Below are positions 16,274 through 25,512 of a stretch of 61,018 nt of DNA, in pieces (the first letter of the stretch is position 1; each line of letters starts with the position of its first letter). A program made the translations under genes and the position numbers. Source of the DNA: Bacteroides sp. (GTDB lineage: Bacteria > Bacteroidota > Bacteroidia > Bacteroidales > Muribaculaceae); contig JAAVCP010000021.1 in NCBI GenBank assembly GCA_014802265.1, positions 37,240 through 98,257 of the forward strand, given 5' to 3'. A model generated the notes under the pieces. It saw only the letters and a program-made list of their open reading frames with translations. It had not been told where the DNA came from and searched no databases.

Positions 16274-17086
16274 TTATAGCATGGTAAGGAAAAAGACAGA
16301 ACAGAATCCTACAATATAACCGGCAAGCACCTGCCAGACAGTATGTCTTCCAAGCCATACGCGGGCAGATCCCATCAACCCTGTAAGAGCTATTGAGACG
16401 ATAATCCAGGGATAGATTTCCGGTTCGGCATAACCGTCTTTTGCTATACGGATAAGGAGAGCCACTACCCCCGCGATACCGGCTGCGTGTGCAGATATTT
16501 TCCATTTAAAATTGATGGCAGTGTTGATGAGGGCTGCCAATGCGCCGCCGGCAAAAAACATAGAAAGCCATAAGGGGGCATGTTTCGCAGCCATAAACCA
16601 AGCAGTCAGTGCGTAAGCCACTATAGTGATGGCGTAAGGCACAAAGCGCTCCTTACGGTTGTTTAACCCTATGTCATTGATCACGCCTATTCTCTTCAAC
16701 AGAAGCACTAAAATCATCGGGACAATGACCGTTATGCCTGCCACAATAAGAGTGAAGTTGACGCGCATGCCCATAGGAGCAACATCAAGCACCGACAGCC
16801 CAAAGGCAAGTATAAGCCCATAGACGGGCATAAGAAGAGGTACAAGTACCCATGACAACAGATGGGATATGGCTGTTGCAGCTTTTTCCAACGGTGAATC
16901 GGGATCATCCTTGTTCCCTTTCTGCACTGGAGGCATCGCCGAGGGCTCAGGTTGGTTTCCCGGTGCCGGACCCGGCTTATCTTCCGAAGGTCCGAACAGA
17001 CTTCCTCCCCGCTTATTTAGGCTGAAAGAGTCATCGCCGTCAGGCTTCGGCACTTCCGGATAATATGAAGATGTATCTATAGGCAT
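16274..17086 (-). CDS. PAP2-superfamily-like integral membrane protein
   Basis: This 270-residue protein has a proline- and charge-rich cytosolic N-terminus (1-70) and about six hydrophobic segments (from about 78 to 268). Three short motifs recall type 2 phosphatidic acid phosphatases: RKERFVPY, ISAHAAG (the PSGH-like motif) and ARVWLGRHTVWQVLAG (the SRx5Hx3D-like motif). In the last motif the catalytic Asp is Gln here and the Ser is Ala, so phosphatase activity is uncertain. The family acts on lipid phosphates in the membrane. Genes with this RHTxxQ pattern seem common in Bacteroidota by my recollection. It lies 70 bases upstream of ispG in the same direction. Confidence 0.72.
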   Translation of the reverse strand: MPIDTSSYYPEVPKPDGDDSFSLNKRGGSLFGPSEDKPGPAPGNQPEPSAMPPVQKGNKDDPDSPLEKAATAISHLLSWVLVPLLMPVYGLILAFGLSVLDVAPMGMRVNFTLIVAGITVIVPMILVLLLKRIGVINDIGLNNRKERFVPYAITIVAYALTAWFMAAKHAPLWLSMFFAGGALAALINTAINFKWKISAHAAGIAGVVALLIRIAKDGYAEPEIYPWIIVSIALTGLMGSARVWLGRHTVWQVLAGYIVGFCSVFFLTML

Positions 17087-17154
17087 TTTAATAATAATTA
17101 GAAATTAGTAATTATGAATTAAAAATTTGTGATTAATTTTTCAATTTTATACTT

Positions 17155-18081
17155 TTAATTCTTTACTGCGTCAAGGAATTTTCCGGGGATCGGAATCTCG
17201 AAGTGCATGTCTTTACGAGTGATGGGGTGGGCAAAGCGTAGAGTGCGGGCATGGAGACACAGACGATGAAGACGGCTTTCCTTAGCCCCATATTTATGGT
17301 CGCCGGAAATTGGATGACCCATTTCGGAGGCGTGCACTCTAATCTGGTTCTTGCGTCCCGTGTCGAGGGAAAACTCCACTAAAGAGAGTCCATGGGAGCG
17401 TTTCAGAACCTTATATCTTGTGACTGCCAATTTTCCCTCTTCAGGATTATCAGTGGAATAGACCACAAATTGTGAGTTTTCAGCGAGATAACTCTTCACA
17501 AATCCTGAGTCATCTTTCACATAGCCTTCAAGGAGCGCTACATATAAGCGGTCAAGCACCATATTGTTCCAGTTATGCCGCAAAGTCTCCTGTGCTTCCT
17601 GAGATTTTGCGAACATCATCAGTCCGGAAGTGTCGCGGTCAAGACGGTGAACAATGAAAAGTTTATTCTTTGGGTCTTTTTCCTTGATATAATTTCTAAT
17701 AATATCATAAGCGGAAATCTCTTTCTTATGGCTTTGGGTACCAACAGAAAGTAACCCGTATCCCTTATTGACCACAATCACGTCATCATCTTCGTAAACA
17801 AGCTGAAGCCGAGGATGATGGAGCGTGACGAAAGGTCTGGACACATTAACCTTCGCTTCCGCGCCCGGAGGAACCGGGGCATTGAAAGCGGTTGTCACCA
17901 TGCCGTCAGCCATCATGTGACCGTAACGGAGCCAGGTTTTCAAGTCATTACGACTCTTGTCAGGCATTTTTTCCGACACGAATGCAAGAAGCGGTTTAAC
18001 TTCCTCAGTGTCGTTTCTCCATGTCAATATTCTGTCGCCTTTGAAAGGCTTATTTGCATTTGAATTTCTATTCGCGGGCAT
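17155..18081 (-). CDS. RluA/RluD-family pseudouridine synthase
   Basis: This 308-residue enzyme should isomerise uridines in rRNA or tRNA to pseudouridine. An S4-like RNA-binding segment is visible at about 30-80 (FVSEKMPDKSRNDLKTWLRYG). The catalytic domain contains HRLDRDTSGLMMF with the nucleophile Asp148, followed by YVALLEGYV and GRKNQIRVH, all standard for the RluA family. Which position is modified cannot be told from sequence. The gene is 36 bases downstream of DUF2851 and likely co-transcribed. Confidence 0.9.
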   Translation of the reverse strand: MPANRNSNANKPFKGDRILTWRNDTEEVKPLLAFVSEKMPDKSRNDLKTWLRYGHMMADGMVTTAFNAPVPPGAEAKVNVSRPFVTLHHPRLQLVYEDDDVIVVNKGYGLLSVGTQSHKKEISAYDIIRNYIKEKDPKNKLFIVHRLDRDTSGLMMFAKSQEAQETLRHNWNNMVLDRLYVALLEGYVKDDSGFVKSYLAENSQFVVYSTDNPEEGKLAVTRYKVLKRSHGLSLVEFSLDTGRKNQIRVHASEMGHPISGDHKYGAKESRLHRLCLHARTLRFAHPITRKDMHFEIPIPGKFLDAVKN

Positions 18082-18116
18082 TTTATATGAAAGTCTTTAT
18101 ATTAATAACAAAAAAA

Positions 18117-19394
18117 TCAGCCGATAGTTGTGCGCATCAGGGAGTGACCCCATCGGCAGGAGAGGCATTTGCGTGTCAGGCAGTATTCTTTTCTAAGATG
18201 AATCAGAGCCTGGGAACGTAACGCATTGTCAGCGGGGATGCCGATTTGCTGCCAGCTGCGTATAATCGTGTTGTTTTCCGCCGGCAGGGCTGCAAGGATA
18301 TCAAGTGCTCTTTCTGCGAGATCCAAATCGCCTCTTGATGAGCCATAGGCATAGACAAGGGGTGCGACAGCATTTATGATAAGCAGAGTGATGCTTGCCT
18401 GCGAGAGTGTGTCGGAGATGCTGCGCCCCTCTGTGTCAAAAGAGAAGCGGGTATGCCAATAGCCTGACAGCTGCCACGCAAAGAGTTCCCTCAGTTGGTC
18501 AACGTTTCTTGAGTTGGATATAATCCTTGAAAAAAGTGAGAATCCCCCCTCGCAGGCTTTGGCAAGGAATGCAATGCGTCGGTGAGGGAAATTCTGAGGG
18601 CGGGTGCGGGCATATTTCCATAGTCCGGGTCGCATTGGGCGTAATTCGTATTTCCTTGCCAGGAAGTAATATTCGCGGCATAGAAGCTGATAATATTCGT
18701 CGAATATGTGTAGGGAGGAATCAAGCATAGCTGCCTGTCCGAAGAAAATTGCCTGAATCTGGTGAGGATTGTCGGAATGGTGGTGGAGAATACGTAATGG
18801 GATTGAGCGTGCCAGCATCTCGAATGGATCGCCGTTAAGTCCGAAGCCGAGAGCACGAGCAATAATGACGAAGCATGTCTGCTCCCAATCATTGCCGGTA
18901 AGGGAAAGGAGATCTTTGACTTTTTGAGCCTTTGCCTGTATACGCTCTATTGAAAGAGACTCAAGCCAGTCAACACGGTTAATCGGTGGGAGCTTTGAGA
19001 GAGAAGAAGCACATTTCACCTCGTCGCCGGCTTCTGTCAGGGCAACATATATCTTGAAAAAGTCTTCCGGCAGAGTTATTTCTACCTGTGGGATCAGAGA
19101 GCCATCGGGTCGGTAGATACGCATGTCGGATATGCTGACCACATGGAGGATTATTGAATCGTATGCAGGGTCGTTGTCATGGTGGTGGCGGTGCCAGTCA
19201 GATGCCCTGACATGGATTTCTATGTTGCCAGCCCATTCAATTCCGTTGATCTTTATCTTTGAGTTGAAAAAGTCAGGTCCGGCGTTAGTATTGAGCGTGC
19301 CAGGGTCAACGACCTCGATGCAGGCACCGTCGGCATCTTTGAGGGTCTTGCCAAACATTTTTGATTTCCAAAGATATTGATACAGTTTTTCCAT
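18117..19394 (-). CDS. DUF2851 family protein
   Basis: The 425-residue product carries the strong DUF2851 pattern near the start: EKLYQYLWKSKMF, NTNAGPDFFNSKIKI, GNIEIHVRASDWHRHHHDND and YDSIILHVV. The NxGPDF and GxIExHxxxxDW motifs are conserved across Bacteroidota members and look like metal- or active-site residues, but the function is unknown. The C-terminus has a CLTRKCLSCRWG segment with a CxxC pair. No signal peptide is seen, so it is cytoplasmic. It heads the minus-strand run with the pseudouridine synthase, PAP2 and ispG genes. Confidence 0.88.
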   Translation of the reverse strand: MEKLYQYLWKSKMFGKTLKDADGACIEVVDPGTLNTNAGPDFFNSKIKINGIEWAGNIEIHVRASDWHRHHHDNDPAYDSIILHVVSISDMRIYRPDGSLIPQVEITLPEDFFKIYVALTEAGDEVKCASSLSKLPPINRVDWLESLSIERIQAKAQKVKDLLSLTGNDWEQTCFVIIARALGFGLNGDPFEMLARSIPLRILHHHSDNPHQIQAIFFGQAAMLDSSLHIFDEYYQLLCREYYFLARKYELRPMRPGLWKYARTRPQNFPHRRIAFLAKACEGGFSLFSRIISNSRNVDQLRELFAWQLSGYWHTRFSFDTEGRSISDTLSQASITLLIINAVAPLVYAYGSSRGDLDLAERALDILAALPAENNTIIRSWQQIGIPADNALRSQALIHLRKEYCLTRKCLSCRWGHSLMRTTIG

Positions 19395-19434
19395 TGGTGG
19401 CAGTGATTCCGGAGGGGATATGGGTTATTTACTG

Positions 19435-19442
19435 CAAAAGTA
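19435..19442 (-). promoter_or_regulatory. Candidate promoter of the DUF2851-ispG gene run
   Basis: On the minus strand this reads TACTTTTG, an exact match to TAnnTTTG, 41 bases upstream of the DUF2851 start codon. The -33 box is not clear. Confidence 0.5.
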
Positions 19443-19492
19443 CATATTTTCCACTTAATATTTGTTAATAAACAGAAAAAATGACCATGTTA

Positions 19493-19525
19493 TTTGGTTT
19501 TTTAGCTAAAATAAGGTTAACTTTG
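19493..19525 (+). promoter_or_regulatory. Promoter of predicted small RNA A
   Basis: TTTG at 19493-19496 and TAACTTTG at 19518-19525 are separated by 21 bases, a good match to the Bacteroidota -33/-7 arrangement. It faces a short transcription unit ending in a strong terminator. Confidence 0.7.
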
Positions 19526-19530
19526 CATAG

Positions 19531-19600
19531 TGTTTTTCATAGTATAATTAAGATTAAGGTTTCGGTCTGTCTCTTTGTGAAAAGAGACAGACCTTTTTTA
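19531..19600 (+). ncRNA. Predicted small RNA A (promoter, conserved 5' segment, GTGA-capped terminator)
   Basis: Transcription from the promoter just upstream should yield an RNA of about 70 bases. Its 5' part (GTGTTTTTCATAGTAT, then AGATTAAGGTT) is nearly the same as in the predicted RNA at 41.12 kb. It ends in a 13-bp perfect stem (19564-19576 with 19581-19593) with the tetraloop GTGA, a GNRA-type loop, followed by TTTTTT. It stands alone on the plus strand between two minus-strand genes (DUF2851 and rubrerythrin), and there is no reading frame in it. I cannot name the family. The start is estimated from the -7 box. Confidence 0.65.
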
Positions 19601-19720
19601 TCCCTTCCCTGACTATAAGAATAGTGGGTTTAGAATCCAAAGACAAAAATAGCCGGAAGTATCAGGCTTATTCCGGTTAATTAGAAAAAACTACCTGGGG
19701 ATTAAAGCGTTAAGATGGAA

Positions 19721-19751
19721 AGGGCTGCGACAACGGAAATGTCGCAGCCCT
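19721..19751 (-). terminator. Terminator of the rubrerythrin gene
   Basis: A 12-bp perfect GC-rich stem (19721-19732 with 19740-19751, 7-base loop) lies 89 bases past the rubrerythrin stop. On the minus strand it is followed by TTTCC, a short T-tract. Confidence 0.6.
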
Positions 19752-19840
19752 CTTCATGGGTTATAAATTTTTTTAGTAATAACTTCTGACTATAAAGTCA
19801 GATTGTCTTAATAACTCACTTGTATATAATTTGACTTAGA

Positions 19841-20428
19841 TTAAACGTTTTCCTCAGCCGGCATGAAGTGCTGGTAGGGATGGTAGCAAGCGGGGCATTT
19901 CTGAGGTGGTTCTGTGCCTTCAAAAATATAACCGCAAACAAGACACTGCCATTTGATCGGCTTCTCGCGTTTCCATACGGTTCCGGTCTCGATCTGCTTT
20001 CTCATCTCATTGAAGCGATCCATGTGGTGGTTTTCGATATCGGCGATTGCATCAAACCTGTCGGCAATTTCGGGGAAACCCTCTTCACGAGCCACGGCGG
20101 CAGAATTACGATATTGCTCAACACCTTCTGTCTCTTCTTCAGAGGCAGCTACTTTAAGATTGTCTACAGTAGGAGTAAGAATGCCGGGATCCACACTGAT
20201 AGGATTAGTGACTACTGCACCGTTGGTGAGATATTTCAGGAATATCTTGGCATGATGAAGCTCATTATCAGCTGTCTCATTAAAGATATTGGCAAAATGG
20301 AAATAAGACTCCTTCTGTGCGCTCTGTGCGAAATAAGTGTAGCGAGTATAAGCTGTGCTTTCCGACACGTATGCGTTAGCAAGATTTTGTTCGGTTTTTG
20401 TGCCCTTAAGGCTTTTTGTGTCTGCCAT
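19841..20428 (-). CDS. rbr: Rubrerythrin
   Basis: This is a 195-residue cytoplasmic diiron peroxidase that removes hydrogen peroxide in anaerobes, using electrons passed through its rubredoxin domain. The ferritin-like four-helix part (about 1-150) shows the ESTAYTRYTYFAQSA, ETADNELHHAKIF and ADIENHHMDRF segments that supply the Glu/His iron ligands. The C-terminal rubredoxin-like part has two CxxC pairs (CLVCGY and CPACYHPYQHF). Length and order match classical rubrerythrins. It is a single gene with its own downstream hairpin. Oxidative-stress control is likely, but no operator is identifiable. Confidence 0.95.
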   Translation of the reverse strand: MADTKSLKGTKTEQNLANAYVSESTAYTRYTYFAQSAQKESYFHFANIFNETADNELHHAKIFLKYLTNGAVVTNPISVDPGILTPTVDNLKVAASEEETEGVEQYRNSAAVAREEGFPEIADRFDAIADIENHHMDRFNEMRKQIETGTVWKREKPIKWQCLVCGYIFEGTEPPQKCPACYHPYQHFMPAEENV

Positions 20429-20567
20429 AATATCGTTATTAATAATTAGAGGTTATACAATTTAATATGCCGTTGACTTGTGTAGTCATAGTAGCATCTT
20501 CATTAGGTTAACACATCATTAGTAAAAAAGGTTTGGAAGATAGGATAAAAATATTTAAATTCGCATC

Positions 20568-21293
20568 ATGACAGAAAAATTTTCAGCGATAGTGCTTGAT
20601 ATTACTCGCCATAATGACCGCCATAACATAGTGACGGTCTTTTCCCGCAGTCAGGGGAGGATGGTGTTCTTGTCACCCTGTGGGAGTGGGAAGAATGCGC
20701 GTCTGCGTCAGTCAAGGCTTCAACCCCTTGCAGTGATTGCAGGTGACGTACGCTTCAGTCCTGTGGCAGAGTTACAGAAATTGGGGGCTTTCAATTTACA
20801 GGAAGTATGGGCTGACCTTTATTTCCATCCGGTTAAACGCATGATGGTGTTATTCCTGTCAGAATTTCTTAACCGTCTGTTGAAAGCCACCATGCCCGAC
20901 GAAAACTTATGGGACTATATTGTAACTTCCCTGCGCCTCTTAGACAATATGACCACAGGCATCTCCGATTTCCATATTGCTTTCATGGGGTCGTTACTTC
21001 CTTTTATGGGTATTCAGCCCGATGCTTCCCAATATAAGGAAGGGATGATGTTTGATATGCGAGGAGGAGTGTTTACCGATATACTGCCCCCCCACAATGA
21101 TTACCTACGGGGAGATGAGGCACGCTTCGCATCAATAATAAGCAGGGTTAATTTTTTCAACGTAAAGGCACTTCGTCTAAACGGTCACACGAGACGCACA
21201 ATCCTTTCCCGTTTGCTTGCATACTATTCCATTCATTTCCCCGGCACAGCCAACTTGAAATCACTCCCTATAATCCAAGAACTTTTCCAATAA
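20568..21293 (+). CDS. recO: DNA repair protein RecO
   Basis: This 241-residue protein acts in the RecFOR pathway, loading RecA on single-stranded DNA. The N-terminal OB-fold start (FSAIVLDITRHNDRHNIVTVFSRSQGRMVFLSPCGSGKN) and the helical C-terminal domain (KRMMVLFLSEFLNRLL) match Bacteroidota RecO proteins. As in many members of that group, no CxxC zinc motif is seen. A -7-like TAAATTCG sits about 20 bases before the start codon. It is convergent with the LPP20-like gene, and a strong hairpin separates them. Confidence 0.88.
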   Translation: MTEKFSAIVLDITRHNDRHNIVTVFSRSQGRMVFLSPCGSGKNARLRQSRLQPLAVIAGDVRFSPVAELQKLGAFNLQEVWADLYFHPVKRMMVLFLSEFLNRLLKATMPDENLWDYIVTSLRLLDNMTTGISDFHIAFMGSLLPFMGIQPDASQYKEGMMFDMRGGVFTDILPPHNDYLRGDEARFASIISRVNFFNVKALRLNGHTRRTILSRLLAYYSIHFPGTANLKSLPIIQELFQ

Positions 21294-21376
21294 AATGGCA
21301 TCTGAAATTTGTTGCTTTTGAAATGGACAGCTCACCCATAGATAAACTTGATAATGGGAATTGTCTTATCGATGAA

Positions 21377-21416
21377 AACGGAAGGCGTGTCAAAAATTTT
21401 TGACCCGCCTTCCGTT
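21377..21416. terminator. Bidirectional terminator between recO and the LPP20-like gene
   Basis: An 11-bp outer stem (21377-21387 with 21406-21416) continues, after a single mismatch, into an 8-bp palindrome (21389-21404). The near-perfect symmetry between convergent genes suits termination from both sides. Confidence 0.7.
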
Positions 21417-21454
21417 AGGCTGATTGATGCTATTAGATAGACCGGCTGCTGCCG

Positions 21455-23386
21455 TTAGAATGTTGCGGGGGAGAAGATGCCGGCACGTGGATGATTCGGA
21501 GGAAGATTCGGAGTGAGATCAGGATTGCGTTCAGGCTGCCAGGTACGGATATGAATCAAGGGCTTGTCAATATCATTGAAATCAATGAACAGGAAGAGAT
21601 AACCCTGGTCACCATAAGTCTGGGAAACATAGTCTTGTTTCAGCTGAATGGCATAAGTTTCTCCACCAATACCTGATCTTTCAACGTCAGTATCAGTGAA
21701 GCGGACATTAATGTATTCCTGGCTGTTGAAACAGCGTCTTAACTGCTCCATATACTCTGACTTTGATTTTTGTGCATACGTAACTTGCTCGCGGGTTGCA
21801 AATCCCATGCCATCGCCGCTACCCGTTACCTTCTCTAATTTCTTTGTGATATGACCTACAATAATCACTGCATCATCATCAAAAATACTTTCGATATAGT
21901 CCAGCTCTTTGAGTGCAAATGCTGTGCGATAGTTTTCAAGGAAGTTCACAATCACCAACTTTTTATCATCGGTCCATGCTGCCCCTTGCTTTGCAAAGAT
22001 ATCTTTGCGGGCGATGCTGCCGAGACCGAACCCCACGCTTTCAATCTTACCATCTTTATTAAAGGTAAAGGTAACATCTTCAGTAAACTGGCGGTTACTC
22101 TTGTTGAATGAAAATGACATCGGGATAGAACGGCACATCACTTCATCACGGAAGGGGTAGAATGCATACGTGTCACGGGTGGCTTTACCGAGAATACGTA
22201 CTTTTCCGTAGCGGATAAGTTTGTCAAACACCTTCTTCCCATCAGGTGTAAACAGATCATCTATCCCGGTGTAGTTATTTGTGGATATCGCCTTAATGAT
22301 TCTCTGCATCGGTTCTTCATACATTCCACTTTCTATACGATCAAGGGGGCGCAGACCTTCTTTTGCCCCGGCAGCCACTTGCTCTTGAAATTCCTTGCTT
22401 TCTTTCTTATCAACTTTTAACCCTTTGGACTTGTCGTTGAGCACATACTGGTTCTGTACGAGTCCGGCACCTTTGAATGTTTCAAGAATAGGTCTTAACT
22501 CAGCATTGACATGGTTCTCACTCTTGAATTGATATTCCACATATAATTTCAAAGGGTTCATAGGCACATCTGAAGGAAGCTCCATCAGTGCCATCCCATC
22601 ACGGGCTGTTATGAGAGGTGAATATCCTGAGCCTGTGCCGTATTTAAAAGTACAGGTGGTAGCGGGCTGTCCGTTATACTTTACATTCAGTTCCACACTC
22701 TGCATATCAGGGTTATCTTCATCCTTGTTCACAGAGGCAATGCCGAAAGAAATTTTACTCATTATGTCACCCATTGCATCCGGAATCCAAGTGTCAAGCT
22801 TGCGGTATTCCCCGTCGACAAATTCTATAACTTCAGAAGGAGCAGGGAGACTTTGCAAAAGCACATAAGAACGGTACAGATAGCGCAGTGCATCGTCAAC
22901 TTTTCCCTTATCTCTCGCACCAACACCATTGCGTGCAAGATCTGCTACATTAGTGCGGCGTCTTTGTATCATCTTCTCAATATTTGCACGGGGCATATAT
23001 ACGAATTGTTCAAATTCCGGTTCAGACTGAAGCGTAATCACCTGGACACCCTCAAGGGAGACAGGGGTGGTATAGCTGTCAAGTACTGATTTAAATTGCT
23101 CCGAAGACAGATCAGTACCATCACTGGCAAATCCTCCGGTCATCTCAGAGTGGGTGCTGCCTTGCACTGTTAACGATATTTGCCTCACCATGTCATGAAG
23201 AGCGGCGTTGTATGCTTCTTCAGGGTCTTCACTGATGCCGCGTCCAAAGATATATTTCTCGGTATTCTCCATAATCTCATTTGCCATCTTCTGTTGTGGG
23301 GTAATCTCTTTCTTCTTGGCAGCAAGCATAGGTAATGAGAAAAGGAGAGAGAAAACGATTAGGATTAAATTGTTTTTTAGTGTCAT
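21455..23386 (-). CDS. LPP20-domain secreted protein
   Basis: This 643-residue protein has a signal peptide (to about MLAA, residue 23) with no lipobox Cys, so it is exported but not lipid-anchored, despite the family name. The region from about 33 to 130 (MANEIMENTEKYIFGRGIS, AYNAALHDMVRQISLTVQG) resembles the LPP20 domain found in Bacteroidota and Campylobacterota envelope proteins. The rest (about 330-620) contains two NTF2-like-looking segments (AISTNNYTGIDDLFTPDGKKVFDKL and FLENYRTAFALKELDYIESIFDDDAVIIVG); that reading is tentative. It is third of three same-strand genes, after the PEGA and BACON proteins (92-base gap), and probably forms an envelope assembly with them. Confidence 0.68.
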   Translation of the reverse strand: MTLKNNLILIVFSLLFSLPMLAAKKKEITPQQKMANEIMENTEKYIFGRGISEDPEEAYNAALHDMVRQISLTVQGSTHSEMTGGFASDGTDLSSEQFKSVLDSYTTPVSLEGVQVITLQSEPEFEQFVYMPRANIEKMIQRRRTNVADLARNGVGARDKGKVDDALRYLYRSYVLLQSLPAPSEVIEFVDGEYRKLDTWIPDAMGDIMSKISFGIASVNKDEDNPDMQSVELNVKYNGQPATTCTFKYGTGSGYSPLITARDGMALMELPSDVPMNPLKLYVEYQFKSENHVNAELRPILETFKGAGLVQNQYVLNDKSKGLKVDKKESKEFQEQVAAGAKEGLRPLDRIESGMYEEPMQRIIKAISTNNYTGIDDLFTPDGKKVFDKLIRYGKVRILGKATRDTYAFYPFRDEVMCRSIPMSFSFNKSNRQFTEDVTFTFNKDGKIESVGFGLGSIARKDIFAKQGAAWTDDKKLVIVNFLENYRTAFALKELDYIESIFDDDAVIIVGHITKKLEKVTGSGDGMGFATREQVTYAQKSKSEYMEQLRRCFNSQEYINVRFTDTDVERSGIGGETYAIQLKQDYVSQTYGDQGYLFLFIDFNDIDKPLIHIRTWQPERNPDLTPNLPPNHPRAGIFSPATF

Positions 23387-23478
23387 AGATTACAACTTTA
23401 TGCGAGTTCTGTTTTATATCAAAAGCCACCACTCCCGTTAAGAAGTGGCGACTTAATTAAATATCAGATTGATTAAAA

Positions 23479-25497
23479 TCAGGTTCCCGGTGTCGGGTTA
23501 TCATTTTCACCGGGTTTGGTGCCGGGAGTCTTGAAAGGTAATGACACGGGGCTATATTTGCGCTGCTCCCTTGATCCGTCATTGTAGACCACAAATCCCT
23601 GCACTAAATAATCGGTGGCAGCTTCTAATCCTTCAATCTTAATTGAGACGGTGCCGTCGTTTGTGCCGTCATTCAAGATTTCCACCGGTTCAGTGAGCCA
23701 ATCATTTTCAGATGCATCTGCTTTCCTCCATTGTAGCCCCACTCCGGTAATGGTATAATAAGGGGAGTAGTAGGTAAAGTTGACTACTGTTGACGTCTGT
23801 GAATATTCATCATTTAGCCACGGCTGACTGATAGCCGGCTCTCGTCCACCGAACTGAGTGACCGGAATATTTATTGTGCTCACTCCTACATTAGAGGGAT
23901 TAATGGGTGCATCATTGGCAAACTGTGTAGTGAGAGGTACTATTGTTATGTTGCCATTTCTGTCATTGTTGGAGGTGTTGCGGGCAATATCAAGGGTAAT
24001 CGTTTGTTCCCTGTCAGAGGCGTTACCTGATGTTATTGTAGAGGAAATCCAATCCGGTAGCCTAATCTCCCAATCAAATCTGGAGTCGAGTTTGATATCA
24101 GTAGTCTGCGCTTCGGAATTGAGTATGCCAAGTGATTCCTTGTCAGCATAGAAGGAGAGGTCAAATGGTCTCTGAATAATTGTTACGGTTATATCATCAT
24201 AACCTGCGGTAGCCGGTTTAAAGGTGATTTCCCCACGTCTCTCACCGGAAGTAAGATTAGGCATTACTGTCACCGGATAATTTTTCGGCTCTTGAGTCGC
24301 CACTCCTTCATTATCTTCGGGGAGTTTTATCCATTCTGCCGGTGTTGTCACGCTCCAGTTAGCCAATGAAGTGATTGTATAATTAACCACATCACCGACA
24401 GCCTCTACATATTGGGTATCTGTTGGTGATACGTAAAGAATACTATCATAGGCTTTCTGAACAATACTTATGGTTACTGGTCGATAATCGTTATTATCCG
24501 GAGTAAATTTGATATTACCCGTTCTCTCCTCACCGGTGAGGTTAGGTAACACTATAACCGGGTTTTCTTCTCTTGTGGGACTTGCATTACCACTTTTATT
24601 AGTGATTGTTAACCAGTCGCATACCGTTTCGGCAGTCCAGTTTGACAGGGAACGAATCTTAAATTTGATAGTATCTCCCTCCGCCCTTATAACTTGCGTC
24701 TCAGCAGGTGACACCTCAAATGAATAGTCTGAAGCTAATTGGGTGATTTCAACTGTATAGTTGCCGACATCGCTCGAAAGAGTGAGGCGGGCAGAACGAT
24801 CCGCAGCCGTACGATTATCAAGTAATTCAATAGTGAAACCCGAATCTCCGCTTCCAGTAAATTCCCGGCTATTAACGATATCTATTTCCTTGTCAGGGTC
24901 AGGAATAATAGTAATAAATTCAATTAGGTCAGTGCCGGGATAATAGATAGATAATGTCCAGTCTATATTATCAGCTTCAATCTGGAACTGTTCGGTTCTG
25001 GGGTTACTGGCTCTAAATGGTTCCACTGAGGAAGGGGTAAGATACACCTCACTGTTATCTTGCTCGATAGTAATTGATCGGGTTGCGGTTTTATCAGTCA
25101 CTTCCTCACCATTGTCTATGGTGACTTTATAAAGGTTTACATTGCATTTGCGTTTTTCATTTCTATTATCGCGTAGGGTAAGTATGAAAGATTCATCTTT
25201 TAATCCGGATATTATGTTGCTGCTACACCAACCACCGTCGCCACCTTCCTCCATCACTATCTCTACCTTCCATCTGGTGTTACTCTCGACCTCAACAGTC
25301 AGTTTGTGGGCACCGGCTCCTAAAGTGAGAGTTTCGTCGTTGGTATACGTCTCGCCAGAGGCGGATGTTATGGATTTAATTATCAAAGTGGTTTCCCTTT
25401 GTTCCGGTATCAGGTTGTCATCCGTATTGTCACTACACCCGGTTATTCCAAGAGAAAATGCTGCAAGGGTGAGCATTAAATATATAAATTTTTTCAT
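23479..25497 (-). CDS. Multi-BACON-domain surface lipoprotein
   Basis: This 672-residue lipoprotein has the lipobox GITGC (Cys21). It contains about four to five BACON-type beta-sandwich domains. Each starts like SFEVSPAETQVIRAEGD, has a W-x-V/A core (LSNWTAETVCDWLTI, LANWSVTTPAEWIKL, RFDWEIRLPDWISS), and ends with IxQ (ITIEQ, ITQ, IVQK, IIQR). The C-terminal part (about 560-660) looks like a fibronectin-III-type domain (GLQWRKADASENDWL, AATDYLVQGFVVYNDGS). BACON domains are linked to carbohydrate or mucin binding in gut Bacteroidota. It is 15 bases downstream of the PEGA gene, so the two are co-transcribed. Confidence 0.85.
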   Translation of the reverse strand: MKKFIYLMLTLAAFSLGITGCSDNTDDNLIPEQRETTLIIKSITSASGETYTNDETLTLGAGAHKLTVEVESNTRWKVEIVMEEGGDGGWCSSNIISGLKDESFILTLRDNRNEKRKCNVNLYKVTIDNGEEVTDKTATRSITIEQDNSEVYLTPSSVEPFRASNPRTEQFQIEADNIDWTLSIYYPGTDLIEFITIIPDPDKEIDIVNSREFTGSGDSGFTIELLDNRTAADRSARLTLSSDVGNYTVEITQLASDYSFEVSPAETQVIRAEGDTIKFKIRSLSNWTAETVCDWLTITNKSGNASPTREENPVIVLPNLTGEERTGNIKFTPDNNDYRPVTISIVQKAYDSILYVSPTDTQYVEAVGDVVNYTITSLANWSVTTPAEWIKLPEDNEGVATQEPKNYPVTVMPNLTSGERRGEITFKPATAGYDDITVTIIQRPFDLSFYADKESLGILNSEAQTTDIKLDSRFDWEIRLPDWISSTITSGNASDREQTITLDIARNTSNNDRNGNITIVPLTTQFANDAPINPSNVGVSTINIPVTQFGGREPAISQPWLNDEYSQTSTVVNFTYYSPYYTITGVGLQWRKADASENDWLTEPVEILNDGTNDGTVSIKIEGLEAATDYLVQGFVVYNDGSREQRKYSPVSLPFKTPGTKPGENDNPTPGT

Positions 25498-25512
25498 CGC
25501 GTTTTAAAATTT

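Noticed and set aside
16204..17154. Similar AT-rich spacers (TTAGAAATTAGTAATT-like) between the ispG-run genes as a possible repeat family
   Set aside because: The matches are short and of low complexity, so they may arise by chance in A/T-rich gaps.
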